From contig CAVSDB010000003.1 of NCBI GenBank assembly GCA_963726755.1, positions 744,001-808,000 of the forward strand: DNA of 64,000 bases, read 5' to 3'. Source of the stretch: DATKIY01 sp963726755. Its GTDB lineage: Bacteria > Actinomycetota > Actinomycetes > JAHEKZ01. This document shows, piece by piece, positions 1 through 8,233 of the stretch. The notes under the pieces were generated by a model that was not told the DNA's origin, searched no databases, and saw only the letters and a program-made list of their open reading frames with translations. The position numbers and the translations under genes were made by a program. The stretch's first letter is position 1. Every line of letters begins with the position of its first letter.

Positions 1-99
1 CACAGTGAAGTTCGCCACGGCGATTCCACTCGAGGTGAAGCGCAACTCAGGATCGTCGGTGAGGTTTCCCACGACGGTGATTACGGTGTCGCCTGCCAT
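1..99 (-). CDS. ssb: Single-stranded DNA-binding protein, N-terminal part
   Basis: This is the first 33 codons of a gene that runs off the left edge. The ATG at 99 opens MAGDTVITVVGNLTDDPELR, the standard opening of the actinobacterial SSB OB-fold, followed by a phenylalanine-rich strand. SSB coats single-stranded DNA in replication and repair. It lies 9 bases downstream of rpsF on the same strand, the usual rpsF-ssb-rpsR order, so it should be cotranscribed with rpsF. Only the N-terminus is visible, so the C-terminal acidic tip and the number of paralogues cannot be judged. Confidence 0.93.
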   Translation of the reverse strand, partial: MAGDTVITVVGNLTDDPELRFTSSGIAVANFTV

Positions 100-108
100 C
101 GCGGTCGC

Positions 109-399
109 CTACCGGTTTCCCGGCCGAATGACCTTGGTGCGCAGCACGGCCTCGTTGAGGTTGAGCTGGCGATCGAGTTCCTTGACGGAGTCTGGCTCAG
201 CCATCATGTCGATGACGGCGTAGATGCCTTCACTCTTCTTGGCGATCTCGTGGGTGAATCGGCGACGGCCCCAGATGTCGACGTTCTGCACGGTGCCACC
301 GTCTTTGGTGACAACGGTCAGGAACTGGTCGAGCGAGGGAGCAACCGTGCGCTCCTCGAGTTCTGGGTCGAGGATGACCATGAGCTCGTACTGACGCAT
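109..399 (-). CDS. rpsF: 30S ribosomal protein S6
   Basis: The 96-residue product begins MRQYELMVILDPELEER, the hallmark S6 strand, and the length is normal for the family. S6 binds S18 and 16S rRNA on the platform of the small subunit. A strong ribosome binding site (AAGGAGGT, complement of 410-417) precedes the ATG at 399. It is the first gene of the rpsF-ssb operon. A hairpin at 429-447 lies in its leader, where S6:S18 autoregulatory motifs occur in other bacteria. It diverges from the exonuclease III gene across a 280-base spacer. Confidence 0.97.
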   Translation of the reverse strand: MRQYELMVILDPELEERTVAPSLDQFLTVVTKDGGTVQNVDIWGRRRFTHEIAKKSEGIYAVIDMMAEPDSVKELDRQLNLNEAVLRTKVIRPGNR

Positions 400-428
400 G
401 CGTACTCCACCTCCTTCGGACTAGAACG

Positions 429-447
429 GCCACGGACGTTCCGTGGC
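429..447 (-). promoter_or_regulatory. Leader hairpin upstream of rpsF
   Basis: An inverted repeat with 8-bp arms (GCCACGGA / TCCGTGGC) and a 3-base loop sits about 12 bases upstream of the rpsF ribosome binding site. Leaders of rpsF in many bacteria carry an S6:S18-binding autoregulatory element. Assigning this hairpin to that family is inference from position; the full conserved motif was not matched. Confidence 0.3.
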
Positions 448-602
448 AGGAGGGCGATGCGTGGCCGGTCAGACGGCCCGAATGGCCCCGACCAGCGTGA
501 CCGAGAGTACCGGCCCGGTGCTCTGGGACGAAATCGCCTGTGGCCGATCGACCCTTCCGACCCAGCTGTGGATCACCCACCCGGATCGCGCCACTTCGTC
601 CG

Positions 603-650
603 AGTTGCTAGACGGGACGGGCGCCATGGCGCCCGTCCCGTCTAGCAACT
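603..650. repeat. Perfect 48-bp palindrome between divergent genes
   Basis: Every one of the 24 base pairs matches, with no spacer: the left arm begins AGTTGCTAGACGGGAC and the centre is GGCGCCATGGCGCC. It lies between the divergent rpsF (leftward) and exonuclease III (rightward) genes, so neither gene would use it as a terminator. Its right edge falls about 20 bases before the -10 box of the exonuclease promoter, where a -35 element would sit. The rest of the 400-679 spacer holds the rpsF leader hairpin and no convincing coding sequence. Confidence 0.9.
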
Positions 651-670
651 TCACCGCCGGAGGTCGGACG

Positions 671-676
671 TAGGAT
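671..676 (+). promoter_or_regulatory. -10 box TAGGAT, leaderless exonuclease III promoter
   Basis: TAGGAT ends 6 bases before GTG 683, so transcription should begin at or next to that start codon. The ATG at 680 would then lie outside the message. No clear -35 is visible; its expected position touches the palindrome at 603-650. Confidence 0.55.
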
Positions 677-682
677 CGGATG

Positions 683-1468
683 GTGCGGATTGCTACTTGG
701 AACCTGAACTCGGTCACTACTCGACTGCCGCGGCTGCTCGAGTGGCTTGAGGACTCCGCGCCCGACGTGCTGTGCGTCCAAGAGACCAAGGTTGCCGAGG
801 ACAAGTTCCCGATCGACGCCGTAGAGGGCGTCGGTTACCAGGTCGCGCACCACGGCCAAGGACGCTGGAACGGTGTCGCGATCATCTCGCGCATCGGGCT
901 GACCGACGTCGAGCGCGGCTTCTCGGGCCAACCCGGATTTCCTGACGACGCGACGCAAGAGGCACGAGCGATCGGCGCCACCTGCGGACCGCTTCGCATC
1001 TGGTCGCTCTACGTACCGAACGGACGGACCCCCGACGACCCGCACTATGCGTACAAACTGCGCTGGCTGGAGGCAGTCACAACTTCGCTCAAGGACGAGG
1101 TCTCGGCTAGCACTCCTTTCGCCGTGGTCGGCGACTTCAATGTGGCGCCAACGGACGCCGATGTTTGGGACCCGGCCGACTTCGTTGGATCTACGCACGT
1201 CTCTGAACCCGAACGTCAGGCAATCGTCGAACTACGCGCGCTTGGTCTGAGTGACGTCTTCCCTCGGGCACTCAAGGGTGACCATCCGTTTACTTTCTGG
1301 GACTACCGCGACGGCAACTTCCACAAGGGCAAAGGCATGCGCATCGACTTCGTGCTTGCCAACGCGGCCCTCCAGTCCTCGGTGACCGACGCCTACGTCG
1401 ATCGGAACGCCCGTAAGGGCAAAGCGCCAAGCGATCATGCCCCAGTCGTGGTCGACGTCGATCTTTGA
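683..1468 (+). CDS. xth: Exodeoxyribonuclease III (AP endonuclease)
   Basis: The product of 261 residues is an EEP-fold nuclease that cuts apurinic sites and degrades 3' ends in base-excision repair. It shows MRIATWNLNSV at the start, the metal-binding glutamate in LCVQETKV, the GDFNVAP motif and a C-terminal SDHAPVVVDVDL with the catalytic Asp-His. GTG 683 is preferred over ATG 680 because it gives the canonical MRIATWN opening and coincides with the predicted transcription start. There is no ribosome binding site upstream, which fits leaderless expression. Confidence 0.93.
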   Translation: MRIATWNLNSVTTRLPRLLEWLEDSAPDVLCVQETKVAEDKFPIDAVEGVGYQVAHHGQGRWNGVAIISRIGLTDVERGFSGQPGFPDDATQEARAIGATCGPLRIWSLYVPNGRTPDDPHYAYKLRWLEAVTTSLKDEVSASTPFAVVGDFNVAPTDADVWDPADFVGSTHVSEPERQAIVELRALGLSDVFPRALKGDHPFTFWDYRDGNFHKGKGMRIDFVLANAALQSSVTDAYVDRNARKGKAPSDHAPVVVDVDL

Positions 1469-1491
1469 CGCTGAGGAGACGACCGTAGGCT
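1465..1491 (+). promoter_or_regulatory. Promoter of the FemAB-like gene
   Basis: A -35-like TTGACG (1465-1470) and a -10 TAGGCT (1486-1491) are separated by 15 bases. The -10 ends 7 bases before GTG 1499, the leaderless arrangement seen repeatedly in this window. Confidence 0.5.
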
Positions 1492-1498
1492 GCGGGAC

Positions 1499-2620
1499 GT
1501 GCCAACTCCCTTGACGGTCCGCGCCATCACTGGTGACGAACACCTGAGTTTCGTTACACAGGCGCAAGGCTCCTTTCTGCAGACCCCTGCCTGGGCAGCC
1601 GTCAAGTCGGATTGGGGCCATCGCACCCTGGGCTGGTTCAGCGGGGCTGACCTAGTCGGCGTAGGGCTGGTACTGCTTCGCAAGACCCCACGCATCAGCC
1701 GGTACTTGGCTTACCTGCCCGAGGGACCGGTCTTTGCAGACTGGGACGCCCACAAAGTCACCGACGTCACCGAACCCCTGCTTGGGTATCTCAAGACGCA
1801 GAAAGTCTTCGCCGTCAAGATGGGTCCACAGTTGGAGACCCGACGTTGGCATGCAGCGACTCTCAAGGCCGCCATTGCGGACGGCGGAGCGCAACGGATC
1901 GCGGACGTACCTCCTGACTCCAGCGGTTCGCTGGCCCATCGCTGGATCGACGAATTGCGATCGGCTGGCTGGCAGCGACAGGACTCAGCTGGCGCCGGGT
2001 TCGGTGACTTGCAGCCTCGATACGTCTTCCAAGTTCCGCTAGCGGGACGATCTCTCGACGAGGTCTTCGCAGGCTTCAACCAACTCTGGCGACGAAACGT
2101 ACGTAAGGCGGAGAAGTCCAACGTCGAGGTATCACTGGGTCAATACGACGACCTGGCGGCGTTTCATGACGTGTACTGCATCACCGCAGAGCGAGACGGC
2201 TTCAACCCGCGTCCCCTGTCGTACTTCCATCGCATGTGGAAGTCGATGCAGGCCGAGGACTCTGATCGAATCCGGCTCTACCTTGCACGCCATGAGGGTG
2301 ACCTCCTGGCCGCGACGACGTGGGTTCGCGTAAGCGCACGCGTTTGGTATTCGTACGGAGCATCGAGCAACGACAAGCGTGAGTTGCGTGCGAGCAATGC
2401 CATCCAATGGCGGATGATCTGCGATGCCCACGAAGCTGGCGCCAGCGTCTACGACTTGCGCGGCATTTCCGACACTCTCGACGAAGCAGATCCGTTGTTC
2501 GGGTTGATTCGTTTCAAGTTGGGCACCGGTGGCGACGCGGTCGAGTACATCGGCGAGTGGGACTATGCGCTCAGTCCTTGGCTATACAAGGCCTTTAAGT
2601 ACTACATGGCAAGGCGGTAG
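1499..2620 (+). CDS. FemAB/FemX-type peptidoglycan bridge aminoacyltransferase
   Basis: The 373-residue protein has the twin acyl-CoA-N-acyltransferase layout of the FemABX family. Recognisable parts are FLQTPAWAAVKSDWGHRTLG near the N-terminus, the NQLWRRNVRKAEK segment, and a second domain with YSYGASSNDKRELRASNAIQW and the terminal GEWDYALSPWLYKAF. Family members transfer amino acids from aminoacyl-tRNA to the stem peptide of lipid II, building interpeptide bridges. The GTG start follows a leaderless-type -10. It ends 2 bases before the alanine-racemase-like gene, so the two are almost certainly cotranscribed, which supports a cell-wall role. The amino acid transferred cannot be inferred. 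Confidence 0.85.
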   Translation: MPTPLTVRAITGDEHLSFVTQAQGSFLQTPAWAAVKSDWGHRTLGWFSGADLVGVGLVLLRKTPRISRYLAYLPEGPVFADWDAHKVTDVTEPLLGYLKTQKVFAVKMGPQLETRRWHAATLKAAIADGGAQRIADVPPDSSGSLAHRWIDELRSAGWQRQDSAGAGFGDLQPRYVFQVPLAGRSLDEVFAGFNQLWRRNVRKAEKSNVEVSLGQYDDLAAFHDVYCITAERDGFNPRPLSYFHRMWKSMQAEDSDRIRLYLARHEGDLLAATTWVRVSARVWYSYGASSNDKRELRASNAIQWRMICDAHEAGASVYDLRGISDTLDEADPLFGLIRFKLGTGGDAVEYIGEWDYALSPWLYKAFKYYMARR

Positions 2621-2622
2621 CG

Positions 2623-3657
2623 GTGTTCACACTTCACGTGGAAGCCGAGCAGTGGCACGAGCACTCCGACAAGGTGTGCGCCGCGTCCCCCGGTCTGGTA
2701 CCGGTCGCCAAGGGCAATGGATACGGCTTCGGGCTAGCCATGTTGGCCACCGAGGCGCAACGCCTGGGTTGCGACACCCTCGCGGTCGGCCAGCTCGACG
2801 AGGTTCGTGCTGTGCATGACAACTTTCTTGGCGATGTCCTGGTGCTCACGCCCTGGAACCCGGTGTTCGACGACGAACCGATTCGCGACGACCGCCTCAT
2901 CCTGACAGCGGCGGACCACCAAGCGATCCGCGCGCTCGGAGGATCCGGCAGCCGAACCGTGGTCGAACTCCTGACATCGATGCGCCGCTTCGGACTTGAC
3001 GAGGAGGCGCTCACGCAGGCACTGCCCGACATCGGCAACCTCAACCTCAACGGATTCGCCCTGCATCTGCCGCTCGACGACGGTCCGTTCAGTCGCGTCG
3101 ACGAGGTGAGCAGTTGGCTGACTACGCTTCGGCGCCTCCGGCTGTCGACGGACACGTTGTGGGTCAGTCACCTGACAGATGACGACCTGGAACGACTCAG
3201 TCATCGGCACCCAGAGACGACCTTTCGACCCCGCGTCGGAACACGGCTTTGGCTTGGCGCTCCCAGCAGCTATCGCGCGCGCGGAACGGTCTTAGCCGTT
3301 CACCCAACGAACCGAGGACAGCGATTCGGCTATCGCCAGCGCCGAGCACCCGGCGAAGGGACATTGCTCATAGTGAGTGGGGGAACGTCTCATGGAGTGG
3401 CACTAGTTGCCCCGAAATCCGTGCGGACGATCTCGGCACGCGCCAAGGCAGCCGCACACGGAGGCCTGGAGGCGAGTGGCCGGGCACTTTCGCCGTTCTA
3501 CGTCTCGGGCCGACGACGGTGGTTCGCTGAGCCACCCCACATGCAGGTCTCGATGCTCTGGCTACCGCATGATGCGACAGCTCCGAATGTCGGTGACGAA
3601 GTCGAAGCTGACGTGCGCATGACGACAGTGACGTTCGATCGACTGGTGTTTCACTGA
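2623..3657 (+). CDS. Alanine-racemase-like PLP protein
   Basis: The 344-residue protein resembles fold-type III PLP enzymes. VAKGNGYGFG, with Lys30 as the expected Schiff-base lysine, matches the KANAYG motif of alanine racemase. FGYR near residue 237 could hold the second catalytic tyrosine. The barrel domain fills the first 200 residues and a beta-rich domain follows. It is shorter and more divergent than biosynthetic Alr, so racemase activity is an inference. Its position 2 bases after the FemAB-like gene suggests it supplies or modifies an amino acid for the peptidoglycan bridge, or helps the ligase. Confidence 0.7.
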   Translation: MFTLHVEAEQWHEHSDKVCAASPGLVPVAKGNGYGFGLAMLATEAQRLGCDTLAVGQLDEVRAVHDNFLGDVLVLTPWNPVFDDEPIRDDRLILTAADHQAIRALGGSGSRTVVELLTSMRRFGLDEEALTQALPDIGNLNLNGFALHLPLDDGPFSRVDEVSSWLTTLRRLRLSTDTLWVSHLTDDDLERLSHRHPETTFRPRVGTRLWLGAPSSYRARGTVLAVHPTNRGQRFGYRQRRAPGEGTLLIVSGGTSHGVALVAPKSVRTISARAKAAAHGGLEASGRALSPFYVSGRRRWFAEPPHMQVSMLWLPHDATAPNVGDEVEADVRMTTVTFDRLVFH

Positions 3658-3663
3658 GTGTTC

Positions 3664-3669
3664 TAAGGT
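3664..3669 (+). promoter_or_regulatory. -10 box TAAGGT, leaderless GNAT promoter
   Basis: TAAGGT ends 6 bases before ATG 3676, in the short gap after the alanine-racemase-like gene. The GNAT gene may therefore have its own leaderless transcript besides read-through. Confidence 0.45.
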
Positions 3670-3675
3670 TCGCTC

Positions 3676-4605
3676 ATGGGGCTGCGATTGCGAGCGGGCA
3701 CGATTGCTGACGTGGAAACGTTCGCTCGACTGATCAATACCCAACATCAGTGGTTACGGGGTGAAGACCTCTGGGCGGTGGACGAACTTTCGTCCATTCT
3801 GATCAGCCCTACGTCCGACCCGGTGCGCTACGACCGATACGTCGAGGTGGACGGCGAAGTCGTTGCCGGGCTACACACGCACACCAGCCCGCCTTACGAA
3901 AAGGGTTCCCTCTACGTCGCGGCACCACCCGGACCAAACCGCGTCGATAACGTCCGCTACTTGTTGGACTCCGGTCTACGACTACTGCGCAGCCGTCCCG
4001 AAATGCGTGGGACGGCGACCATCTTGCTCGACCTTCCCGTCGAGGACACCGAGTTGATGGACTTGGCGAAGTCGATGGGATTCACCCGCGCCAACCGAGT
4101 GGCCATCATGGAGGCCACTGTTACCGACTCGCCAGATCCGGTCTGGCCAGCCAAGGCAGTGGCAAAGGTGCTCGATCTCGCGACGGATTTGTCACCGGCC
4201 TACGCGGTCCTCGCGAAGTGGTTCGAAACCGAGCCTTCGTGGTGGCACCTCGACGAAGGTGACTTTTTCTACGCGGCCCTCAACGACCCAACATCCCGCC
4301 CCGACCTCTCATCGATGGTCACCGTCGACGGGGAGCCAGCGGGCATGGTGTTTTGCTACGAGGACACCACGCGCGCCAAGACCGGTCTCGTCGGAAATCT
4401 GGCGGTGCTGCCAAAGTTTCAAGGTCAAGGAATCGGTACCGCGTTGCTCCTCGATGCCTTCCAGAAGTTTCGCAACTGCGGCTGGCAGCACGCGCGACTA
4501 GCGACCATCTCTGGGTACCACTCAGGGGATCCGTCGGTCTACCGAGAGGTCGGCATGGAACCCATCTTCTTCAATGAGATCTTTCTGCGACCGCTCGACT
4601 GGTGA
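3676..4605 (+). CDS. GNAT-family N-acetyltransferase, tandem domain
   Basis: The 309-residue protein looks like two GNAT folds in series. The C-terminal one holds the acetyl-CoA loop in NLAVLPKFQGQGIGTALL (about residues 235-252). The N-terminal one (about 1-150) is degenerate. A two-GNAT layout occurs in mycothiol synthase, but nothing here fixes the substrate. The ATG has no ribosome binding site and fits a leaderless start. Its 3' end overlaps the convergent GT87 gene by 35 bases. Confidence 0.8.
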   Translation: MGLRLRAGTIADVETFARLINTQHQWLRGEDLWAVDELSSILISPTSDPVRYDRYVEVDGEVVAGLHTHTSPPYEKGSLYVAAPPGPNRVDNVRYLLDSGLRLLRSRPEMRGTATILLDLPVEDTELMDLAKSMGFTRANRVAIMEATVTDSPDPVWPAKAVAKVLDLATDLSPAYAVLAKWFETEPSWWHLDEGDFFYAALNDPTSRPDLSSMVTVDGEPAGMVFCYEDTTRAKTGLVGNLAVLPKFQGQGIGTALLLDAFQKFRNCGWQHARLATISGYHSGDPSVYREVGMEPIFFNEIFLRPLDW

Positions 4606-5992
4606 CGAACGCAAACCGGTCCGGCGCTCCGTCCAGAACACCACCACCCGGGTCGTCCTCGCCGGTTGAGACCCGAACTGGGTCGCACTGTGGTTGCAAC
4701 ACATCGCGCACGACGAAACCGCAGTAGACCAACGTCGCTAACAGATGCACGCCGATCGCGACCCAGTAGCCACGCTCTGGGAGTGCGCTATCGGGGTTGG
4801 TCTGTCCGAGGATGTACCACCACACCGAGAGGAAGTACGCAGCCTCGGCTGCTTGCCACCACAGGAAGTCGCGCCATCGCGGTCGGGCTAGAACAGCCAA
4901 CGGAATGAGCCACAACACGTACTGCGGCGAGTACACCTTGTTCGTGAGTAAGAACGCGGCGATCGTCAAGAAGACCAACTGTGCAAGTCGTGGCCGACGC
5001 GGCGCCATGAGTCCCAAGAGACCGATCGCCAGACAACACACGGCGAATGACACCGACCCCCAGACGTTCAGTCGATCGGGTGTCAGGTTGGCGCCCATGC
5101 CGTTGAGGACCAACCACACCGAGCCAAAGTCCGCGCCACGGTCGCGTGAGAGATCGTAGAAGCGCGCCCAACCATCGAAGTTGGCCACCATGATCGGCAC
5201 ATTCGCTACCAGCCAAGCCGCTGCACAGCCCAGAAACGCCAGACCGAACTGCTTCATGCGTCCAGAGCGCAAACAGAGCACGAAGAGTGGACCAAGTATC
5301 AGCAGCGGATAGAACTTGTACGCCGCTCCCAAGCCAATGAGAATGCCTGCGACAAGGGGATATCGACGCGCCCATGCCAGCATCGCGAGCGCAACCAGGG
5401 CGACGGCGTACATGTCCCAGTTGATGGTTGACGCCAGGATTAGTCCCGGAGCGACAGCGATCATTGCGGCGTCCCAGGGCCGTCGTCGAACGGTTCTCGA
5501 GGTTGCCCAAACCGTCACGGCGGCGAGGAGCGCAATAACTATCGCGTTCAATACGAAATAGAACTGGCCCTGCCCGGTGTACTCCCAGTCGTGCGGTACG
5601 ACTCGACCCAGCACGTACATCGTCCAACCGGTGAGTACTGGGTATTCAACTTGCTCGTCCCCGGTAACAGACGGATCCCCGACGTACGGAACGACGCCGT
5701 CACCAATGCCGCGTCCCCAGTACAGATGAACGATGTCGCTGTAACAAGAACGGGTGTACTGCGTCGTGCCGTCCCCCCACGCGGTGCCCAAACATGGTTG
5801 GTCAAGAGCCAAGCCAAGTGCGGACGAGAGGATGACAAGTACCAACATCACTCGAATCGGCGACCACCACGAGCGTCCGACGACTGCTCGCCGACCGATC
5901 GGTCCACCGATGCTCGTACTTGCGGCTTCGATGACGGGATCATCGTGGCTGGGGAGTACCAGCCGTTCGTCCGCCGACGTCACAGCAGACAT
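4571..5992 (-). CDS. GT87-type integral membrane mannosyltransferase-like protein
   Basis: The 473-residue polytopic protein has a cytoplasmic N-terminus of about 45 residues and then roughly ten hydrophobic helices. GT87 (DUF2029) features include the large extracytoplasmic first loop with acidic residues and the GLGAAYKFYPLLIL segment. The family uses polyprenyl-phosphate-linked sugars to build envelope glycans. It sits between the class A PBP and rpsF, the same place as the Rv0051-type gene of mycobacteria. Its ATG overlaps the open frame of the upstream PBP by 53 bases, which may reflect a frameshift in the PBP tail. Confidence 0.82.
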   Translation of the reverse strand: MSAVTSADERLVLPSHDDPVIEAASTSIGGPIGRRAVVGRSWWSPIRVMLVLVILSSALGLALDQPCLGTAWGDGTTQYTRSCYSDIVHLYWGRGIGDGVVPYVGDPSVTGDEQVEYPVLTGWTMYVLGRVVPHDWEYTGQGQFYFVLNAIVIALLAAVTVWATSRTVRRRPWDAAMIAVAPGLILASTINWDMYAVALVALAMLAWARRYPLVAGILIGLGAAYKFYPLLILGPLFVLCLRSGRMKQFGLAFLGCAAAWLVANVPIMVANFDGWARFYDLSRDRGADFGSVWLVLNGMGANLTPDRLNVWGSVSFAVCCLAIGLLGLMAPRRPRLAQLVFLTIAAFLLTNKVYSPQYVLWLIPLAVLARPRWRDFLWWQAAEAAYFLSVWWYILGQTNPDSALPERGYWVAIGVHLLATLVYCGFVVRDVLQPQCDPVRVSTGEDDPGGGVLDGAPDRFAFVTSRAVAERSH

Positions 5993-8126
5993 CCTGCCCG
6001 GTCAGCCGCCGCCACCGGCACCGCCCCCGCCGCGGTGTCGTCGGAGTTGGTGACGGACTCGACGTCGTCGGAGTTGGCGACGGACTCGACGTCGTCGGAG
6101 TTGGTGACGGACTCGACGTCGTCGGAGTTGGTGACGGACTCGACGTCGTCGGAGTTGGCGAGCCGCTGGTCTTGGTCGGCGTCGGCGGCGGCACGGTGAA
6201 GACGGAAGGGGGCGGCGGGAACTGCAAAATAGGTTCGCCCTCAAGCGCCGCAGTCATGAACGCCGTCCAGATCGAGCCGGGATACCCGCCGCCGGTGAAC
6301 GTCGACATGTACGCCACACCGTTCAGCGAAGCTTGTCCGCCATTCTTCTCAGGCTTGAAGAACATGACGGCAGTCGACAGTTGTGGGGTGTAGCCAACGA
6401 ACCACGCAGTGACGTTGTCCTCACTGGTTCCGGTCTTGGCAGCCGCCGGTCGGCCGAGTCCGCGAGCAACGTATGCCGTACCGCCATCAGCTTGAACAAC
6501 CTGGGTCAGCGCGTAGTTGACCTCGTTAGCGATATCGGGATCCATCACTTGCCGAGTGGTCGGGTTCGCCTTGTACAACTCCTTGCCGGACGCATCGCTT
6601 ACTTCTTCGACTGAGTACGGCTTTGCATACTTACCCCCAGCCGCAAAGGTCGCGTAGGCGCTTGCCATCTGCAGCGGCGAGACGTTTGCGTTGCCAAGGG
6701 GAATCGATGGGGACGCAACTAGGCCAGGCGTGCTGCCGGGGATGCCAACGGACTCAATCGTGTCCAGCACCTTCTGCGGACCGATCTGGGACGTCAGGTC
6801 GACGAACGCCGTGTTCACCGAGTGCTCCAGTGCGTACAGCAAAGTGATGCTCGACGGGTACACGGCGGTTCCGAAGTTGTAGAAACCTTGCGCGTATCCG
6901 TCGACGTAGAACGGTTCGGTCCCGTCAAACGTGTTGGACAACGTCACGCCGTCATCGAGAGCCGCTGCCAACGCAAACGGCTTGAAGGTCGATCCTGATT
7001 GCTGGGCGGTGGTCGCGTTGTTTTGTTGGTACGTGTAGTTGTGGTTGGGGCCACGGTGCAGATAGTTCCACCCGCCGTACATCGAGATGATGGCTCCGGT
7101 CCCAGGCTCAACCGCCGCGAGCCCAGCCTCTACGTGGTCGTTCGGCGCAGGTGGAAAGCCATCCTCGACTGCCGTCTCGGCGTCGGCGATCGCGTTTGCA
7201 CTGAACGTCGTGGTGACGCGCAATCCCCCGGTGTCGATCTCGGTGTCCGAATAGCCGAGGTCGCGGAGTTCTTGACGTACGTACTCGAGTAGGTAGCCGT
7301 TCTGTCCTCGGTAGTCGTTCTTCTGGCGGGGTGGCAAGACCTTAGGGGTATGCATGTTGGCGGCCTCGTCAGCCGTCAACCAACCTTGCTCGACCATTCC
7401 GGGGATGACGTAGTTTTCGACGCGTGCGTCCAGCGCCTGCTTGGCAGCTTTCCCCTCAGCCGGATCGTAGGAACTTGGTGCCCGAATGATCGCCGCAAGA
7501 ACTGCACCCTGTTCGACGGTCAGGTCCTGCACGTCGCGCCGAAAGTAGGCCTGACTCGCGGCCTGAATGCCGTAGGCACCTCGACCGAAGTAGATGGTGT
7601 TGAGGTAGTTCTCGAGGATGTCGTCCTTGCTGACCTCGCGGTTCAACTTGATTGCAAGGATGGTCTCCTTCAACTTGCGCTTCCACGTGCGATCTTGTGT
7701 GAGGTAAGCGTTACGCGCGTACTGCTGTGTGATTGTCGAAGCGCCCTGAGTGTCGCCACCAGTGATGTTGTTCCACGCCGCACGCAAGATTCCCGTAGGA
7801 GAGATTCCCGAGTTCTGATAGAAGTCGCGATCCTCTGCACTCAACACGGCCTGCTGAACGTGGAGCGGTACGTCCGACAACGGCACGATGGTTCGGTCGA
7901 CTTCTTCGAATCGCCCCAGTTCGGTCTTTCCGTCGTTGTAATAGACGACGCTGGACTCAGCTTGAGACAAGTCGCTTGGCGCGGGGACGTCCACCGCCAG
8001 GTATAGGGCAGTGACGCCGGCCACCATCACCAAGACGCCGGCCATGACGAGCGCCAACCACTGGCGCCAGGAGGGAACGAAGTGACGCCACCCGGTGTAC
8101 GCACGGCGGGGGTAATCGATGCGCAC
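5940..8126 (-). CDS. ponA: Bifunctional class A penicillin-binding protein
   Basis: The 728-residue protein polymerises and crosslinks peptidoglycan outside the membrane. A membrane anchor lies at about residues 28-50. The GT51 glycosyltransferase domain holds SAEDRDFYQNSG. The transpeptidase domain has the acyl-serine in SGSTFKP, the HSVNTAF triad and KTGTSEDN. A Ser-Pro-Thr-rich tail is encoded by a 27-bp minisatellite. The GTG at 8126 has a GAGGAG ribosome binding site. The last residues after the repeats are Arg/Cys-rich and unlike a natural tail. One base fewer near 6030-6045 would give a Gly-rich ending with a stop at 6002, just before the GT87 start. Confidence 0.95.
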   Translation of the reverse strand: MRIDYPRRAYTGWRHFVPSWRQWLALVMAGVLVMVAGVTALYLAVDVPAPSDLSQAESSVVYYNDGKTELGRFEEVDRTIVPLSDVPLHVQQAVLSAEDRDFYQNSGISPTGILRAAWNNITGGDTQGASTITQQYARNAYLTQDRTWKRKLKETILAIKLNREVSKDDILENYLNTIYFGRGAYGIQAASQAYFRRDVQDLTVEQGAVLAAIIRAPSSYDPAEGKAAKQALDARVENYVIPGMVEQGWLTADEAANMHTPKVLPPRQKNDYRGQNGYLLEYVRQELRDLGYSDTEIDTGGLRVTTTFSANAIADAETAVEDGFPPAPNDHVEAGLAAVEPGTGAIISMYGGWNYLHRGPNHNYTYQQNNATTAQQSGSTFKPFALAAALDDGVTLSNTFDGTEPFYVDGYAQGFYNFGTAVYPSSITLLYALEHSVNTAFVDLTSQIGPQKVLDTIESVGIPGSTPGLVASPSIPLGNANVSPLQMASAYATFAAGGKYAKPYSVEEVSDASGKELYKANPTTRQVMDPDIANEVNYALTQVVQADGGTAYVARGLGRPAAAKTGTSEDNVTAWFVGYTPQLSTAVMFFKPEKNGGQASLNGVAYMSTFTGGGYPGSIWTAFMTAALEGEPILQFPPPPSVFTVPPPTPTKTSGSPTPTTSSPSPTPTTSSPSPTPTTSSPSPTPTTSSPSPTPTTPRRGRCRWRRLTGQDVCCDVGGRTAGTPQPR
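6037..6162. repeat. 27-bp coding minisatellite in the ponA tail
   Basis: Four full copies (6037-6063, 6064-6090, 6091-6117, 6118-6144) and a partial fifth copy of a 27-bp unit beginning GTCGTCGGAGTTGG are arranged head to tail. On the coding (minus) strand each unit gives a nine-residue Ser-Pro-Thr block. Copies differ only at one or two positions, so the tract can expand or contract by whole codons. Confidence 0.92.
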
Positions 8127-8233
8127 ACCGCTCCTCTCGCGACCTTCGATAGTTGGGGGCGTGATGGTTGCTGCTGATGGATTAGCGACGGCTTAGTTTG
8201 ACGGACGCGGCAGGCAGCCGGTTCCCCACCCTG

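Noticed and set aside
6037..6162. CRISPR array
   Set aside because: The 27-bp units are directly adjacent with no spacers and encode a protein tail.
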